This document shows, one piece after another, positions 18,041-26,293 of a stretch of 64,000 nucleotides of DNA. The notes beneath the pieces were generated by a model. The model was not told where the DNA came from. It made no database searches and was given only the letters and a program-made list of their open reading frames with translations. The DNA comes from Pseudomonas tremae (GTDB lineage Bacteria > Pseudomonadota > Gammaproteobacteria > Pseudomonadales > Pseudomonadaceae). Location: positions 272,758 to 336,757 of the forward strand of contig NZ_LJRO01000458.1 of the NCBI RefSeq assembly GCF_001401155.1. Reading direction: 5' to 3'. The position numbers and the translations under genes were made by a program. The stretch's first letter is position 1; every line of letters starts with the position of its first letter.

Positions 18041-18805
18041 TTATTCGTTGATTCGGCGAGCCAGGCCATTGGCACTGTCGATCAGCACCCGCCGGTAGTC
18101 GTCGTAATGGGTTTTTGCGTCAGCACGTGGCGCCACGATGCACAGGGTTGCAATGCACTGACCCCGCTCGTCCTTGACCGGCGCGGCAAAGCAATGGGTG
18201 AAGGTATCGGCCACGCTGTCGAAAGAGAAAAAGCCCTCTTCGCCCGCCTTGCGGATTTCCCGCAAAAAAGTTTCCAGCGGCAAACGCTCACCGCCCGGCA
18301 GAATGAAATCATCGGGATCGATCAGGTCGATGATTTGCTGATCGGTCAGGTGACTGAGCAATAAACGTCCGGAAGCGGTCCAGGGGATCGGTGCGTTTTC
18401 GCCGATGTCCGAAGAAATCCGAAAATGCCTTTCGCCCTCCTTCATCAATGCCACTGTGTATTTGCGGCCGTTGAGCAGGCACATCTGCGCGGTTTCTCGG
18501 GTCTGACTGACGATGTCGCCCAAGCAGGCTTCCGCCTCGCGTGTGAAATCGAAATGGCGCAAGTGTGCCTGGCCGAGAAAATACAGCTGACGACCGAGAT
18601 AGACGTGCCCTTCTTTGCCGACCGACTCCAGAATCCGCCGCTCCAGCAACGACGCCACCAACTCATAGACAGTCGACTTGGGGCTGCCGATGCCGCTGGC
18701 TATTTCATTGGGGCGCATAGGCCTGGCCTTTTCCTTGAGGAAATCCAGAATATCGAACGCCCGGTCCAACCCACGCGCCCGGCGTTTGATCACGTCTTCA
18801 GTCAT
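18041..18805 (-). CDS. IclR family transcriptional regulator
   Basis: 254 residues. N-terminal winged helix-turn-helix (about 12-75, ARGLDRAFDILDFL, MRPNEIASGIGSPKSTVYELV) and a C-terminal effector domain (about 85-250, with IPWTASGRLLLSHLTDQQI and FAAPVKDERGQCIATLCIV). It lies inside the operon, between RidA (77 bases upstream) and the PLP enzyme (16 bases downstream), so it is probably a local regulator that binds a pathway intermediate. Its likely operator is the palindrome at 22376-22389 in front of the first gene. Confidence 0.88.
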   Translation of the reverse strand: MTEDVIKRRARGLDRAFDILDFLKEKARPMRPNEIASGIGSPKSTVYELVASLLERRILESVGKEGHVYLGRQLYFLGQAHLRHFDFTREAEACLGDIVSQTRETAQMCLLNGRKYTVALMKEGERHFRISSDIGENAPIPWTASGRLLLSHLTDQQIIDLIDPDDFILPGGERLPLETFLREIRKAGEEGFFSFDSVADTFTHCFAAPVKDERGQCIATLCIVAPRADAKTHYDDYRRVLIDSANGLARRINE

Positions 18806-18882
18806 GCCGATTCCTTAAGAGAATTTCACACGGCAAGCTCAGGCCGAAAGCCCTGTCGCCTGCCGCTTTGCGCTGACTGCTA

Positions 18883-19269
18883 CTACTTCCGCTTGTAGGC
18901 AATACAGTCGATTTCGATTTTGCAGTCGACCATCATGCTGGCTTGTACGCAAGCGCGAGCGGGGGCATGTTCAGGGCTGAAGTATTCGCCAAACACCTTG
19001 TTGAAACTCCAGAAATCCCGAGGATCTTCCAGCCACACACCGACGCGCACTACGTCCTTGATGTCATAACCGGCCTCTTCGAGAATGGCGATCAGATTGC
19101 GCATGGTCTGGTGCGTCTGCTCGACAATGCCGCCAACGATGATCTCGCCGTCCTGCGCGGGGACCTGCCCGGAAACATGCAGCCAGCCATCTGCTTCGAC
19201 AGCTCGGGCGAATGGGCGCGGCTGACCGCCACCTGCGGTGCTGCCAGCGCCATAACGGGTAATAGTCAT
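18883..19269 (-). CDS. RidA family enamine/imine deaminase
   Basis: 128 residues of the YjgF/YER057c/UK114 fold. The carboxylate-binding arginine is Arg105 in HAPARACVQA, with GWLHVSGQVP and RNLIAILEEAGYDIKDVV blocks typical of RidA-like proteins. These trimeric enzymes hydrolyse reactive 2-enamine or imine intermediates released by PLP dehydratases. Its position in an operon with a PLP dehydratase-like enzyme fits that role directly. The gene sits 38 bases after the ABC ATPase gene and precedes the IclR gene. Confidence 0.88.
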   Translation of the reverse strand: MTITRYGAGSTAGGGQPRPFARAVEADGWLHVSGQVPAQDGEIIVGGIVEQTHQTMRNLIAILEEAGYDIKDVVRVGVWLEDPRDFWSFNKVFGEYFSPEHAPARACVQASMMVDCKIEIDCIAYKRK

Positions 19270-19307
19270 GAGGTTTTCCTTGGTTGAACGTTGAACATGA
19301 TGAAACG

Positions 19308-20099
19308 TTAAAAGCGGATGTTCTTGAGAAATTCGCTCAAGCGTGCCGATTTCGGCTGCTCGAACAAGGCTTTTGGTGGCCCCTGCTCCTCGATGCGACC
19401 CTGATTCATGAAGACGATCTGATCTGACACTTCATAGGCAAAACGCATTTCGTGGGTGACCAGCAACATGGTCATGCCCTCCTCGGCCAGGTCCTTTATC
19501 ACACTCAGCACCTCGCCCACCAGTTCAGGGTCCAGTGCCGAGGTCACTTCATCGAACAGCATCAGGCTGGGATTCATGGCAATGGCGCGAGCGATGGCTA
19601 CACGCTGCTGCTGGCCGCCGGACAACTGGCCGGGAAAGTGGTTGCGCCGCTCCAGTAGCCCGACGCGATCCAGCCATTTTTCGGCGAGTGCAATCGCCTG
19701 GTCCTTTTGCATCTTCTTGACCTTGAGCAGGCCAAGGGTCACGTTCTGCAAGGCACTGAGGTGTGGGAACAGGTTGAATTGCTGAAACGCCATCCCGGTC
19801 ATGGCACGGTGCTGTGCAATCAGACGTTCCGGGTGACGAACACGCTTGCCGTCTATGTGGCTGTAGCCGATATCCTGACCTTCGAGGCGGATATGACCGC
19901 CCTGAAACTCTTCCAGCAGGTTGACGCAGCGCAGCAAAGTGGTCTTTCCAGACCCGCTGGAGCCGATCAGGGTCACGACATTGCCTTTCTGCATACGCAG
20001 GTCGACGCCCTTGAGCACCTCTAGATTGCCATAGGATTTATGCAGGCCCTCAATGCTGAGCAGCGCCGGGCCGGGGGTTGCAGTCTGAGTCAATGTCAT
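19308..20099 (-). CDS. Polar amino acid-type ABC transporter ATP-binding protein
   Basis: 263 residues. Walker A IGSSGSGKTTLL, Q-loop FQQFNLFPHL, signature QLSGGQQQRVAIA, Walker B SLMLFDEVTSALDPE and switch VTHEMRFAYEV place it with the GlnQ/HisP group. It overlaps the upstream permease by four bases. With the two permeases and binding protein it forms a complete importer. I infer a sugar amino acid (glucosaminate-like) or D-glucosamine substrate from the neighbouring catabolic genes, because the ATPase itself carries no specificity. Confidence 0.9.
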   Translation of the reverse strand: MTLTQTATPGPALLSIEGLHKSYGNLEVLKGVDLRMQKGNVVTLIGSSGSGKTTLLRCVNLLEEFQGGHIRLEGQDIGYSHIDGKRVRHPERLIAQHRAMTGMAFQQFNLFPHLSALQNVTLGLLKVKKMQKDQAIALAEKWLDRVGLLERRNHFPGQLSGGQQQRVAIARAIAMNPSLMLFDEVTSALDPELVGEVLSVIKDLAEEGMTMLLVTHEMRFAYEVSDQIVFMNQGRIEEQGPPKALFEQPKSARLSEFLKNIRF

Positions 20100-20758
20100 G
20101 GCAAGGCCACCCGTTTTTCGATTTGTCGCCCGAGAAGCTCGATGGCGTAGTTGATAAGGAAGAACAGGAAGCCTGCAAACAGATAGAACTCCAGGGTCAT
20201 GAACGTCCGGGCGATCACTTGCTGCGTGCTCAAGAGCAGTTCAGCGACGCCGATGACCGAAAGCAAGGTCGAGGCCTTGACGATCTCGGTCGACGAGTTG
20301 ACCCAGGTCGGCAGGATCTGGCGCATGGCCTGTGGCAGCAGCACGTAGCGAAGCGTTTGACTGAAACGCAAACCTATCGCCTTGCCTGCCTCGATCTGGC
20401 CGGGAGGAATGGCCTGTAGCGCACCTCGCACGATCTCTGAAACATGAGAGCCGCAGAACAGCGTCAAGCCTATTGCTCCGGCCTGAAAGGCGCTGATATG
20501 CCAGCCCAGCGCCGGTACCATGTAAAAAACCGCCAGCACCAGGACAAATACCGGCGTGCCGCGAATCAGATCCACGTAGAGGCGGACCGGAAGTCGTGCG
20601 AAAAAACCGCCATAGGTCAGCACCAGACCGGCCAGCATGCCGATCAGCGTGCCCGCGACAATCGCCAGCGCCGAGCATTGAATGCTGGTCAAAAAGCCCG
20701 ACCAGAGTACTTCTCGTGCCGTCCATAATTCCTGCAACCAGCCAGGGGGTTGGTACAT
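20096..20758 (-). CDS. Polar amino acid-type ABC transporter permease (second)
   Basis: 220 residues of the HisM/GlnP family with about five membrane segments. The EAA-type coupling loop is seen around IPPGQIEAGKAIGLRF and LRYVLLPQAMRQILP. DLIRGTPVFVLVL is the usual early motif. It starts 9 bases after the first permease gene and overlaps the ATPase start (ATGA). The two permeases should form a heterodimer. Confidence 0.88.
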   Translation of the reverse strand: MYQPPGWLQELWTAREVLWSGFLTSIQCSALAIVAGTLIGMLAGLVLTYGGFFARLPVRLYVDLIRGTPVFVLVLAVFYMVPALGWHISAFQAGAIGLTLFCGSHVSEIVRGALQAIPPGQIEAGKAIGLRFSQTLRYVLLPQAMRQILPTWVNSSTEIVKASTLLSVIGVAELLLSTQQVIARTFMTLEFYLFAGFLFFLINYAIELLGRQIEKRVALP

Positions 20759-20767
20759 GATGGCCTC

Positions 20768-21430
20768 CTAGCGGCGAATCGCCAGACGTTGTTCGAGCGC
20801 ACGTAAAAGCATCGCAATCACGTAGCAGGCCACCACATACAGCGCGGTGGTCACCAGCCAGGTCTCGATCACCCGGTAGCTCTCGACGTTGATCTTGCGT
20901 GCGTAATAGGTCAGTTCCGGGACAGCAATGGCGGCCGCCAGCGACGTGTCCTTGAACAACGAAATGAAGTTGTTGGAAAGCGCAGGCAACACATTGCGCA
21001 GCATGACCGGCACGGTTATGTAGGCCCTGACCTGCCATTCGCCCAAACCAATCGCCAAACCCGCTTCACGCTGGCCTTTGTGAATGCTCAGCAGCCCGGC
21101 CCGGAAGACCTCGGTCAGGTAGGCACCAGCGTACAGCGACAGCGTGACAATGAACGAGGCCAGCTTGTCCAGGCGTATACCCAGCCCTGGCAAGGCAAAG
21201 TAGATCAGCAGGATCAACACCAGAATCGGCGTATTGCGCACTACCGTCACGTAGATGGACGCCACAATGCGCAGTGCCCGATAACGCGATAACAGCGCGA
21301 AAGCGTTCATCAGGCCGATCACGCAACCGATGGCGATCGAGATCAGGGCCAATTCCAGGCCCAGCCCCAAACCCGCCAACAGGCTGGGAAAGTCGCGCCA
21401 TACGGCGTCAAAATTCAATTGATAATTCAT
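20768..21430 (-). CDS. Polar amino acid-type ABC transporter permease (first)
   Basis: 220 residues from the ATG at 21430 (MNYQLNFDAVWRDFPSLLAG). The frame is open further upstream to 21571, but that part overlaps the binding-protein gene and lacks family similarity. Coupling loop: SIHKGQREAGLAIGLGEW and VPVMLRNVLPALSN. VRNTPILVLILLIYFALP is the family's TM motif. A GC-rich stem-loop lies 20 bases before the start, between this gene and the binding-protein gene. Confidence 0.87.
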   Translation of the reverse strand: MNYQLNFDAVWRDFPSLLAGLGLGLELALISIAIGCVIGLMNAFALLSRYRALRIVASIYVTVVRNTPILVLILLIYFALPGLGIRLDKLASFIVTLSLYAGAYLTEVFRAGLLSIHKGQREAGLAIGLGEWQVRAYITVPVMLRNVLPALSNNFISLFKDTSLAAAIAVPELTYYARKINVESYRVIETWLVTTALYVVACYVIAMLLRALEQRLAIRR

Positions 21431-21449
21431 GCTTGCCCGTACCTGACAG

Positions 21450-21471
21450 GGGCAGGCCTGATGGCCTGCCC
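21450..21471 (-). promoter_or_regulatory. Intercistronic stem-loop after the binding-protein gene
   Basis: Perfect 9-base inverted repeat GGGCAGGCC/GGCCTGCCC with loop TGAT, 23 bases after the binding-protein stop. No T-run follows. Such elements often protect the upstream message or attenuate read-through, giving more binding protein than permease. That role is inferred. Confidence 0.6.
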
Positions 21472-21494
21472 TGCCCTTGAAGGTCAAAGTGGAC

Positions 21495-22346
21495 TTATTT
21501 GTATTCCATCGGAAAGCCGATTGCTGGCACAGGCAGATCAACGCCGAACCACTGCTTGAACGAAGCGGCATAAGCCGGGAATTCGACGCCGGTCATGGCT
21601 TCATGCAAGGCGGTGTTGACGAAGTTCAGCCAGTCCTGGTCGCCACGTTTGACGGCGCATGCGTAGGTTTGCGGGCTCCAGGCAAAAGACGGTGAGCGAT
21701 AGCGACCTGGGTTTTGCACCATCAGGTACTTGACCGAAGACTGGTCGGTCGCGGCCGTATCGGCGCGACCAGAGTTGATCGCCTGGTACATCAGATCGAC
21801 GCTGTCGTACTGGTCGACCTTGGCCTTGGGCAGTGCCTGATGCACCAGTTCTTCGGCATAGACGTTTTGCAGTACGGCAACGGTGACGCCATCGCCCGCC
21901 GCTTTCAGGTCATCGATTTCCTTGTACTTGCTGTTCGCAGGCAGCAGCAACGCTACGCCCTCGCGGTAGTACGGCAGTGTGAATGCCACCTGCTGCGCAC
22001 GGCTGGCGGTGACGGTGATGAACTGGCAACTGATATCGACCTTGTCAGTCAGCAGATTGGGGATCCGGGCGTCCGAAGACTGCACCACGAACTCGACCTT
22101 GCTCGGGTCATTGAACAGGCCTTTGGCGATGATCCGACCGATATCGATATCAAAGCCCTGCAACTTCCCGTCCGCGCCTTGAAAATGCCACGGCGCATTG
22201 GTACTGCCTGTGCCGACGACAAGGTTGCCGCGTTTCAATACTGCTTCAAGTTTACTTCCCTCGGCCGCCTGCCCGGTATTAGTCAGGCTGAATGAGGCTG
22301 CAAGAACAAACGCACAAGCTTTCAGAAAAGAAGGTCCGCGATGCAT
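21495..22346 (-). CDS. Amino acid-type ABC transporter substrate-binding protein
   Basis: 283 residues of the SBP_bac_3 family. Signal peptide of about 27 residues (FLKACAFVLAASFSLTNTGQAA) then VLKRGNLVVGTGSTNAPWHF, LQGFDIDIGRIIAKGLF and a C-terminal lobe with YQAINSGRADTAATDQSS. GGAG precedes the ATG at 22346. It is the first gene of the eight-gene unit; a palindrome at 22376-22389 overlaps its promoter region. From memory, genome-wide fitness data in other Pseudomonas linked similar transporters to D-glucosamine use. I could not check this here. Confidence 0.88.
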   Translation of the reverse strand: MHRGPSFLKACAFVLAASFSLTNTGQAAEGSKLEAVLKRGNLVVGTGSTNAPWHFQGADGKLQGFDIDIGRIIAKGLFNDPSKVEFVVQSSDARIPNLLTDKVDISCQFITVTASRAQQVAFTLPYYREGVALLLPANSKYKEIDDLKAAGDGVTVAVLQNVYAEELVHQALPKAKVDQYDSVDLMYQAINSGRADTAATDQSSVKYLMVQNPGRYRSPSFAWSPQTYACAVKRGDQDWLNFVNTALHEAMTGVEFPAYAASFKQWFGVDLPVPAIGFPMEYK

Positions 22347-22375
22347 GACATAAACTCCGCCGAGGTACTGTTTAT

Positions 22376-22389
22376 TCCGCTATAGCGGA
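22376..22389. promoter_or_regulatory. Candidate IclR-type operator, 14-base palindrome
   Basis: TCCGCTATAGCGGA is its own reverse complement and lies 30 bases before the first operon ATG. IclR proteins commonly bind short palindromes with TTCCGC/GCGGAA-like arms, and the operon encodes one. The central TATAGC could also serve as a -10 element, which would suit repression. Binding is inferred. Confidence 0.55.
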
Positions 22390-22426
22390 CACTGGTATGT
22401 AACAACGGAACAAGCAGCAGAAAGTG

Positions 22427-22440
22427 TGCCATAAATGGCA
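22427..22440. promoter_or_regulatory. Second palindrome upstream of the operon
   Basis: TGCCAT-AA-ATGGCA, a perfect 6-base inverted repeat 38 bases beyond the first palindrome. Possible second regulator site; sequence differs from the first, so a different protein is likely. Confidence 0.3.
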
Positions 22441-22704
22441 AGCCAAAAACATCGAGCAAATAAACCGAGATAAAACAACAGCCTGAAAACAAATGTACGG
22501 CAGCCGATTGCAAGCGGATTTTTAACGACCCGCTACTGGCTGTCACAATTGAGTGGTAAGGCCCCATTCCTGTGCGGGTACGCTGCAATGGGTGGCAGCG
22601 CTACAGTCCGGAATGATGTCGCGCGATGCTGAAGATGTGTGTTTGGTGCGCCGTGGGATGCATGCCAATGCAGGGCATAGGCATGCGGGCGAGCCTTGGG
22701 CAGC

Positions 22705-23064
22705 TCAAAGGCAGGTAGCAATCGCCGCAGAACGCAATGCCGCTTGGGAATCGCCTTGTGGCGCATAAAACTCGACGGTGGTGGCCGGGCCTTTCGCGTG
22801 CACATCTGCGAAATAAGTCGATTCGGTGGTAAATACGGTGAAGCCGCCGCCTGACAAGTCATGCAGGAATACATCCGAAGACGTACCGAACATGGCTTCG
22901 TTTTGCCAGGTCACCTGAATGCACTGGGCGACAGCGCTATCCTGCTTGGCGCTGGACAGCACCTTTACAGGCCCTGCCGAACGTGCCGAAGCAGAAGGCG
23001 CTGCGCACCCGCTCAATGCGGCAGCTGCAACCAGGGTAAAGCTCGCTAAAAACAGAAACTTCAT
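22705..23064 (-). CDS. Small lipoprotein of unknown function
   Basis: 119 residues from the ATG at 23064 (MKFLFLASFTLVAAAALSGCA). Lipobox LSGC with the lipidated cysteine at residue 19. The mature part includes VAQCIQVTWQNEAMFG and a C-terminal cysteine (ATCL), suggesting a disulfide. A longer frame to 23100 lacks a signal peptide at its start. I do not recognise a named family with confidence. Single gene, 48 bases after the hemerythrin-like gene in the same direction. Confidence 0.75.
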   Translation of the reverse strand: MKFLFLASFTLVAAAALSGCAAPSASARSAGPVKVLSSAKQDSAVAQCIQVTWQNEAMFGTSSDVFLHDLSGGGFTVFTTESTYFADVHAKGPATTVEFYAPQGDSQAALRSAAIATCL

Positions 23065-23112
23065 GTCATGCCCACGCTGATAAAAAGCCGATTCTAGCAT
23101 TGCAGCGAAGTA

Positions 23113-23556
23113 TCAGCCCTCGGCCAATTGTTCTTCGTACTCCTTCACGTACTCGCCAGCCAGCGTCTGTTTCTGCTTTTCGTCGAGTAACTTTCCCGCC
23201 ATCTGGAAAAACTTCTGCTCTTCTTCCTTCAAGTGATGATGCACTTTTTCCGATAGCTTTTTCGCCGTTGCCAGCCAGGTCGGGCTCGACATTTCGGTCT
23301 CGTCGAGTTCTTCCATCATTTCATCCATTTCATGGTGCTCGGAAATGGCATGACGGCTCAGGTCCACGCCATTGTCGTGAGCCATCAACGGAATGTAGAA
23401 ATGACGCTCTTCAGCAGTTTCATGGGCCTGAAGCTCTTCCTTGAGCTGCTTGTAGGCTTTCTCGCGCTCGGCACTGTCGCCGCTGGTCTGGATCAGCGCA
23501 TCGGCATAGCCACGTTGACGGTCATGGCTTTCGCGCAGGGCTTCGAAAATATTCAA
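23113..23556 (-). CDS. Hemerythrin-like HHE domain protein
   Basis: 147 residues starting at a TTG (23556), with GGAG about 9 bases upstream; the frame open to 23595 has a weak N-terminus (MLPCPGSRPGDPT). Four-helix pattern with iron-ligand candidates: His11 (ESHDRQR), His45 and Glu49 (HETAEERHF), His74/His75 with Glu76 (SEHHEMDE) and His106-108 with Glu112 (VHHHLKEEEQ). Such cytosolic proteins bind a di-iron centre and sense or store O2 or NO. Function here is not defined further. Confidence 0.82.
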   Translation of the reverse strand: MNIFEALRESHDRQRGYADALIQTSGDSAEREKAYKQLKEELQAHETAEERHFYIPLMAHDNGVDLSRHAISEHHEMDEMMEELDETEMSSPTWLATAKKLSEKVHHHLKEEEQKFFQMAGKLLDEKQKQTLAGEYVKEYEEQLAEG

Positions 23557-23671
23557 GGTCGGGTCTCCGGGTCGGCTTCCGGGACATGGAAGCATTGTGG
23601 ACTAGACCCCTGACCAGGATCAGCAGTTCAAAGAAATGCTGGCAAACTACCATTGCACTGTAAAAGCATGC

Positions 23672-24097
23672 TCAGGCCAGTTCGAAAACTACGTCCTGAG
23701 CGCCTTCCCAAAGAGTCTTGACGCCCAGTTTGCGCAGGTTTTCCTTGCCATGAGTGATGGTCAGAAAATGATTACCTGCCAACTGCCCCATCTTGCTGGC
23801 AAAACAGCAAGAACCATAGGCCAGGATAATCTCGGTTTCGCTGTAGCCGCCTGGATAGAAAAGAATATCGCCCACCGAAGGATGGCTGGTTGCGTTCTCG
23901 AAACCGATCAGTTTGTCATCCAGCTTCAACTGATAATCATCCAGCGGCACCCAACAGCCTTCACCGCTCCAGCGCACATGGATGAACTTCTGCCGATAAG
24001 GCAACAACTTCAGAAACGCCTCGACCGTCTGTGGCGCATCCGGGTTGGCTTCAGCCAGAAACTCATATCCGCCAGCGGTGATTCTGATAGTGGTCAC
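23672..24097 (-). CDS. DUF3830 family protein (cyclophilin-like fold)
   Basis: 141 residues from a GTG at 24097 with AAAGGAG upstream; upstream in-frame sequence to 24190 has no homologous look. Core motif FENATSHPSVGDILFYPGG followed by SETEIILAYGSCCF is characteristic of DUF3830, a cyclophilin-like family without an assigned reaction. Often found near amidohydrolase or amino acid genes; here its neighbours are a GST and a hemerythrin-like gene, so context is uninformative. Confidence 0.75.
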   Translation of the reverse strand: MTTIRITAGGYEFLAEANPDAPQTVEAFLKLLPYRQKFIHVRWSGEGCWVPLDDYQLKLDDKLIGFENATSHPSVGDILFYPGGYSETEIILAYGSCCFASKMGQLAGNHFLTITHGKENLRKLGVKTLWEGAQDVVFELA

Positions 24098-24167
24098 TGA
24101 AAGAGCTCCTTTAAAGCGTAGGGACCCGAAACGGGTGCAAAAGAATAAACGCGGCCGTAACGCAGAG

Positions 24168-24791
24168 TCACGGAGTTCCGTTGCGGCCATGCAAGAGATA
24201 GCCGGGCCGACTGCTCAAACGCTCGTAGTACATATTTACAGCAGGCAGATCCGGATGATCGAGCGGTGTCTCGAACCAGCGATTGACCGAAAGCCCGACG
24301 GGAATATCGGCAAGCGTGAACGTTTCTCCACTCACATAAGCGCCTGTCATTTCCAACTGTTGATCAAGTATCTGCATGTACCGGACCCAATTCGCACACG
24401 ATGCAGCGGTAGCAACGACGTCCTGATGATCGGCCGAACGGCGTACCAGCGACATGAATGCATAGCCCCATGCCGGGTTCAGGTCAGCGCTTTGCCAGTC
24501 GATCCATTGATCGATACGCGCTCTGGCAATTGGCTCGAGTGGGTAAAGATGACAGCCGTTGTAACGGGCAGCCAGATAGCGAAGGATGCTATTGGACTCC
24601 CACAGTACAAAGCCGTCATCGATGATAACCGGGACCATGGCGTTGGGGTTGAGGGTAAGAAACTCCTCAGTATCGGTCGATTTGAAGCCACTGCCCCACT
24701 CTTCCCGACTGAACGAAATATTCAGTTCCTCACATGCCCAAAGCACTTTCCGTACATTGATGGAAGATGCCTTCCCGAGTATCCGTAGCAT
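24168..24791 (-). CDS. Glutathione S-transferase family protein
   Basis: 207 residues. Thioredoxin-like N-terminal domain (residues 1-80: LRILGKASSINVRKVLWACEE, NAMVPVIIDDGF, LWESNSILRYLA, where the ES pair binds the glutathione gamma-glutamyl group) and an all-helical C-terminal domain containing FTLADIPVGLSVNRWF. The N-terminal serine in KASSINVRK is the likely catalytic residue. Substrate unknown. It lies 27 bases downstream of the GNAT gene in the same direction. Confidence 0.88.
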   Translation of the reverse strand: MLRILGKASSINVRKVLWACEELNISFSREEWGSGFKSTDTEEFLTLNPNAMVPVIIDDGFVLWESNSILRYLAARYNGCHLYPLEPIARARIDQWIDWQSADLNPAWGYAFMSLVRRSADHQDVVATAASCANWVRYMQILDQQLEMTGAYVSGETFTLADIPVGLSVNRWFETPLDHPDLPAVNMYYERLSSRPGYLLHGRNGTP

Positions 24792-24818
24792 TGAAGCCCC
24801 CTCTGCAGAGCAACAGTC

Positions 24819-25367
24819 TTAGCGCTCTAACGGCATCAGATGTTTGCCGAACAAGTGATTTTTATGGACCTCACCCTGAAACTCATAATGAGGTGATCCT
24901 TTCATCGCATACCCTTGGCGCGGATAAAACCCCAGCGCACGCTCGTTACCGACCCAGACCGTCGCCCAAAGCAGTGAAGCATGGTGGGCGGCGGCGTGCT
25001 GCTCGGCAGCCTTGAGCAATAAGCGTCCGGCACCGCGCCCGGTGAAACGCTCTTGCACATAAAGGCGCTGCAACTCAGCGGCAGTGGAGATGCCCAGCAT
25101 CGGGTGATCAGTGCGTAAGGTGACCTGAGCAAAGCCGATCAGATGGCCGTCTGACTCTGCCACCGCAATAAGTGTTCCAGGCTCGGCAAGCAGGCGCGCA
25201 AAGGCCTGAGGAGAGAACGCGTCGAGGGCTTCGCGGGCGATGGACTCCCGAATGCCCTGCGTCGCGTAGGTGTCGAGAAAAACCTGTATGCCGAGCGCGC
25301 TGAGGCAGACCGTGTCTGTGGCAGAGGCCTCACGCAATGTGATGGTGTGGCAAGGAGTGGCGTTCAT
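24819..25367 (-). CDS. GNAT family N-acetyltransferase
   Basis: 182 residues. The acetyl-CoA pyrophosphate loop is QERFTGRGAGRLLLKAA (about 119-135), preceded by beta4 AELQRLYVQ and followed by VGNERALGFYPRQGY. The substrate is not predictable. It may be cotranscribed with the GST gene 27 bases downstream. Confidence 0.85.
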   Translation of the reverse strand: MNATPCHTITLREASATDTVCLSALGIQVFLDTYATQGIRESIAREALDAFSPQAFARLLAEPGTLIAVAESDGHLIGFAQVTLRTDHPMLGISTAAELQRLYVQERFTGRGAGRLLLKAAEQHAAAHHASLLWATVWVGNERALGFYPRQGYAMKGSPHYEFQGEVHKNHLFGKHLMPLER

Positions 25368-25451
25368 TACATCAGTTGACCCGGGGGCCGAGGGCTTGAA
25401 CCCGGATCATACCCGACAGGCAGGCCTGGCACGCAAGCCAGGCCGCCAGCC

Positions 25452-26153
25452 TCAGCGTCCGGTCATGAGCGACTGCAGACGAGCCTGAGCTTGCTGAGCG
25501 TTTTTGCCTTGCTCATTCAGCTCTTGCAGCAATTTGTTGAGTTCTGTCTGTACTACCGGGTCCTTGACGGTAATTGCCGAACCCGAGATATCGATTTGCG
25601 ACTTGTGCGCCTGAACGTAATCAGCAACCTTCAAGCCACTGGCAAAAGTACCTTTGATCTGTGGCAGTACTTCACGGAACGTGTTCGCCGGTACGCTGAC
25701 CGTGCGGTCATAAGCCTTGTCGTAGACAACTTTCAAATCATCAGGCTGCTTCAGTTTCGCGTGTGCAGCATCTGCCTTTCCCTGCTCGACAGTCAGTTTT
25801 TCACCGACTTCATCAAGGCCTGTCTGCACCGCAACCAGGTCTGCACGACGCTCAAGGACATCGCTGACCGACCGAAACGAACCCTTCTGCATCAAGCCAC
25901 TGAGTGGCTGCACCGCAGTATCCATGCCGGCTCCGAAATCTGAAATCACAGCATAGTGGGAGCTGTAATCGCCGAAGGCTTTTTTCTCGTCGTCCGTCAG
26001 CTTGGGTACATGCAGGCCAGGCTTGTCGATAATGCGGGTTTGCAGGAACTGAGTGAACGCGGTGCGCTGCTCAGGCTCCTTGTCGCCACAACCAGCCAGC
26101 AACAAGGGTAACGCGACAGCCAGCAACAAGCCTGGACGGAAAAGGGACTTCAT
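25452..26153 (-). CDS. DUF3053-like lipoprotein
   Basis: 233 residues from the ATG at 26153 (MKSLFRPGLLLAVALPLLL) with GGAGG about 10 bases upstream. Lipobox LLAGC with the lipid cysteine near residue 23. The mature part is helical and charged (ERRADLVAVQTGLDEVGEKL, LNKLLQELNEQGKNAQQAQ) with TAFTQFLQTRII near its start, resembling the DUF3053/YiaF family of envelope lipoproteins of unknown role. Single gene. Confidence 0.75.
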   Translation of the reverse strand: MKSLFRPGLLLAVALPLLLAGCGDKEPEQRTAFTQFLQTRIIDKPGLHVPKLTDDEKKAFGDYSSHYAVISDFGAGMDTAVQPLSGLMQKGSFRSVSDVLERRADLVAVQTGLDEVGEKLTVEQGKADAAHAKLKQPDDLKVVYDKAYDRTVSVPANTFREVLPQIKGTFASGLKVADYVQAHKSQIDISGSAITVKDPVVQTELNKLLQELNEQGKNAQQAQARLQSLMTGR

Positions 26154-26293
26154 GTCATGAACCTCCGAGATCATAAGAATGCCTGTTCAGCCAAACCGCT
26201 AACTGAACATACGCGTGCTTATAGTCTCGCAGTGACATCATCTAGTTCCGTGATGACTGAAAAGATAGGGCACAACACTGTTCCCACATGCGG

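Larger units (their letters stand above)
22347..22704. other. 358-base gap with operon promoter region
   Basis: No gene seen. The part next to 22346 must hold the promoter of the eight-gene operon. Two palindromes stand out (22376-22389 and 22427-22440). The rest, 22450-22704, lies downstream of the 22705 lipoprotein stop and shows nothing I can name. Confidence 0.55.
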
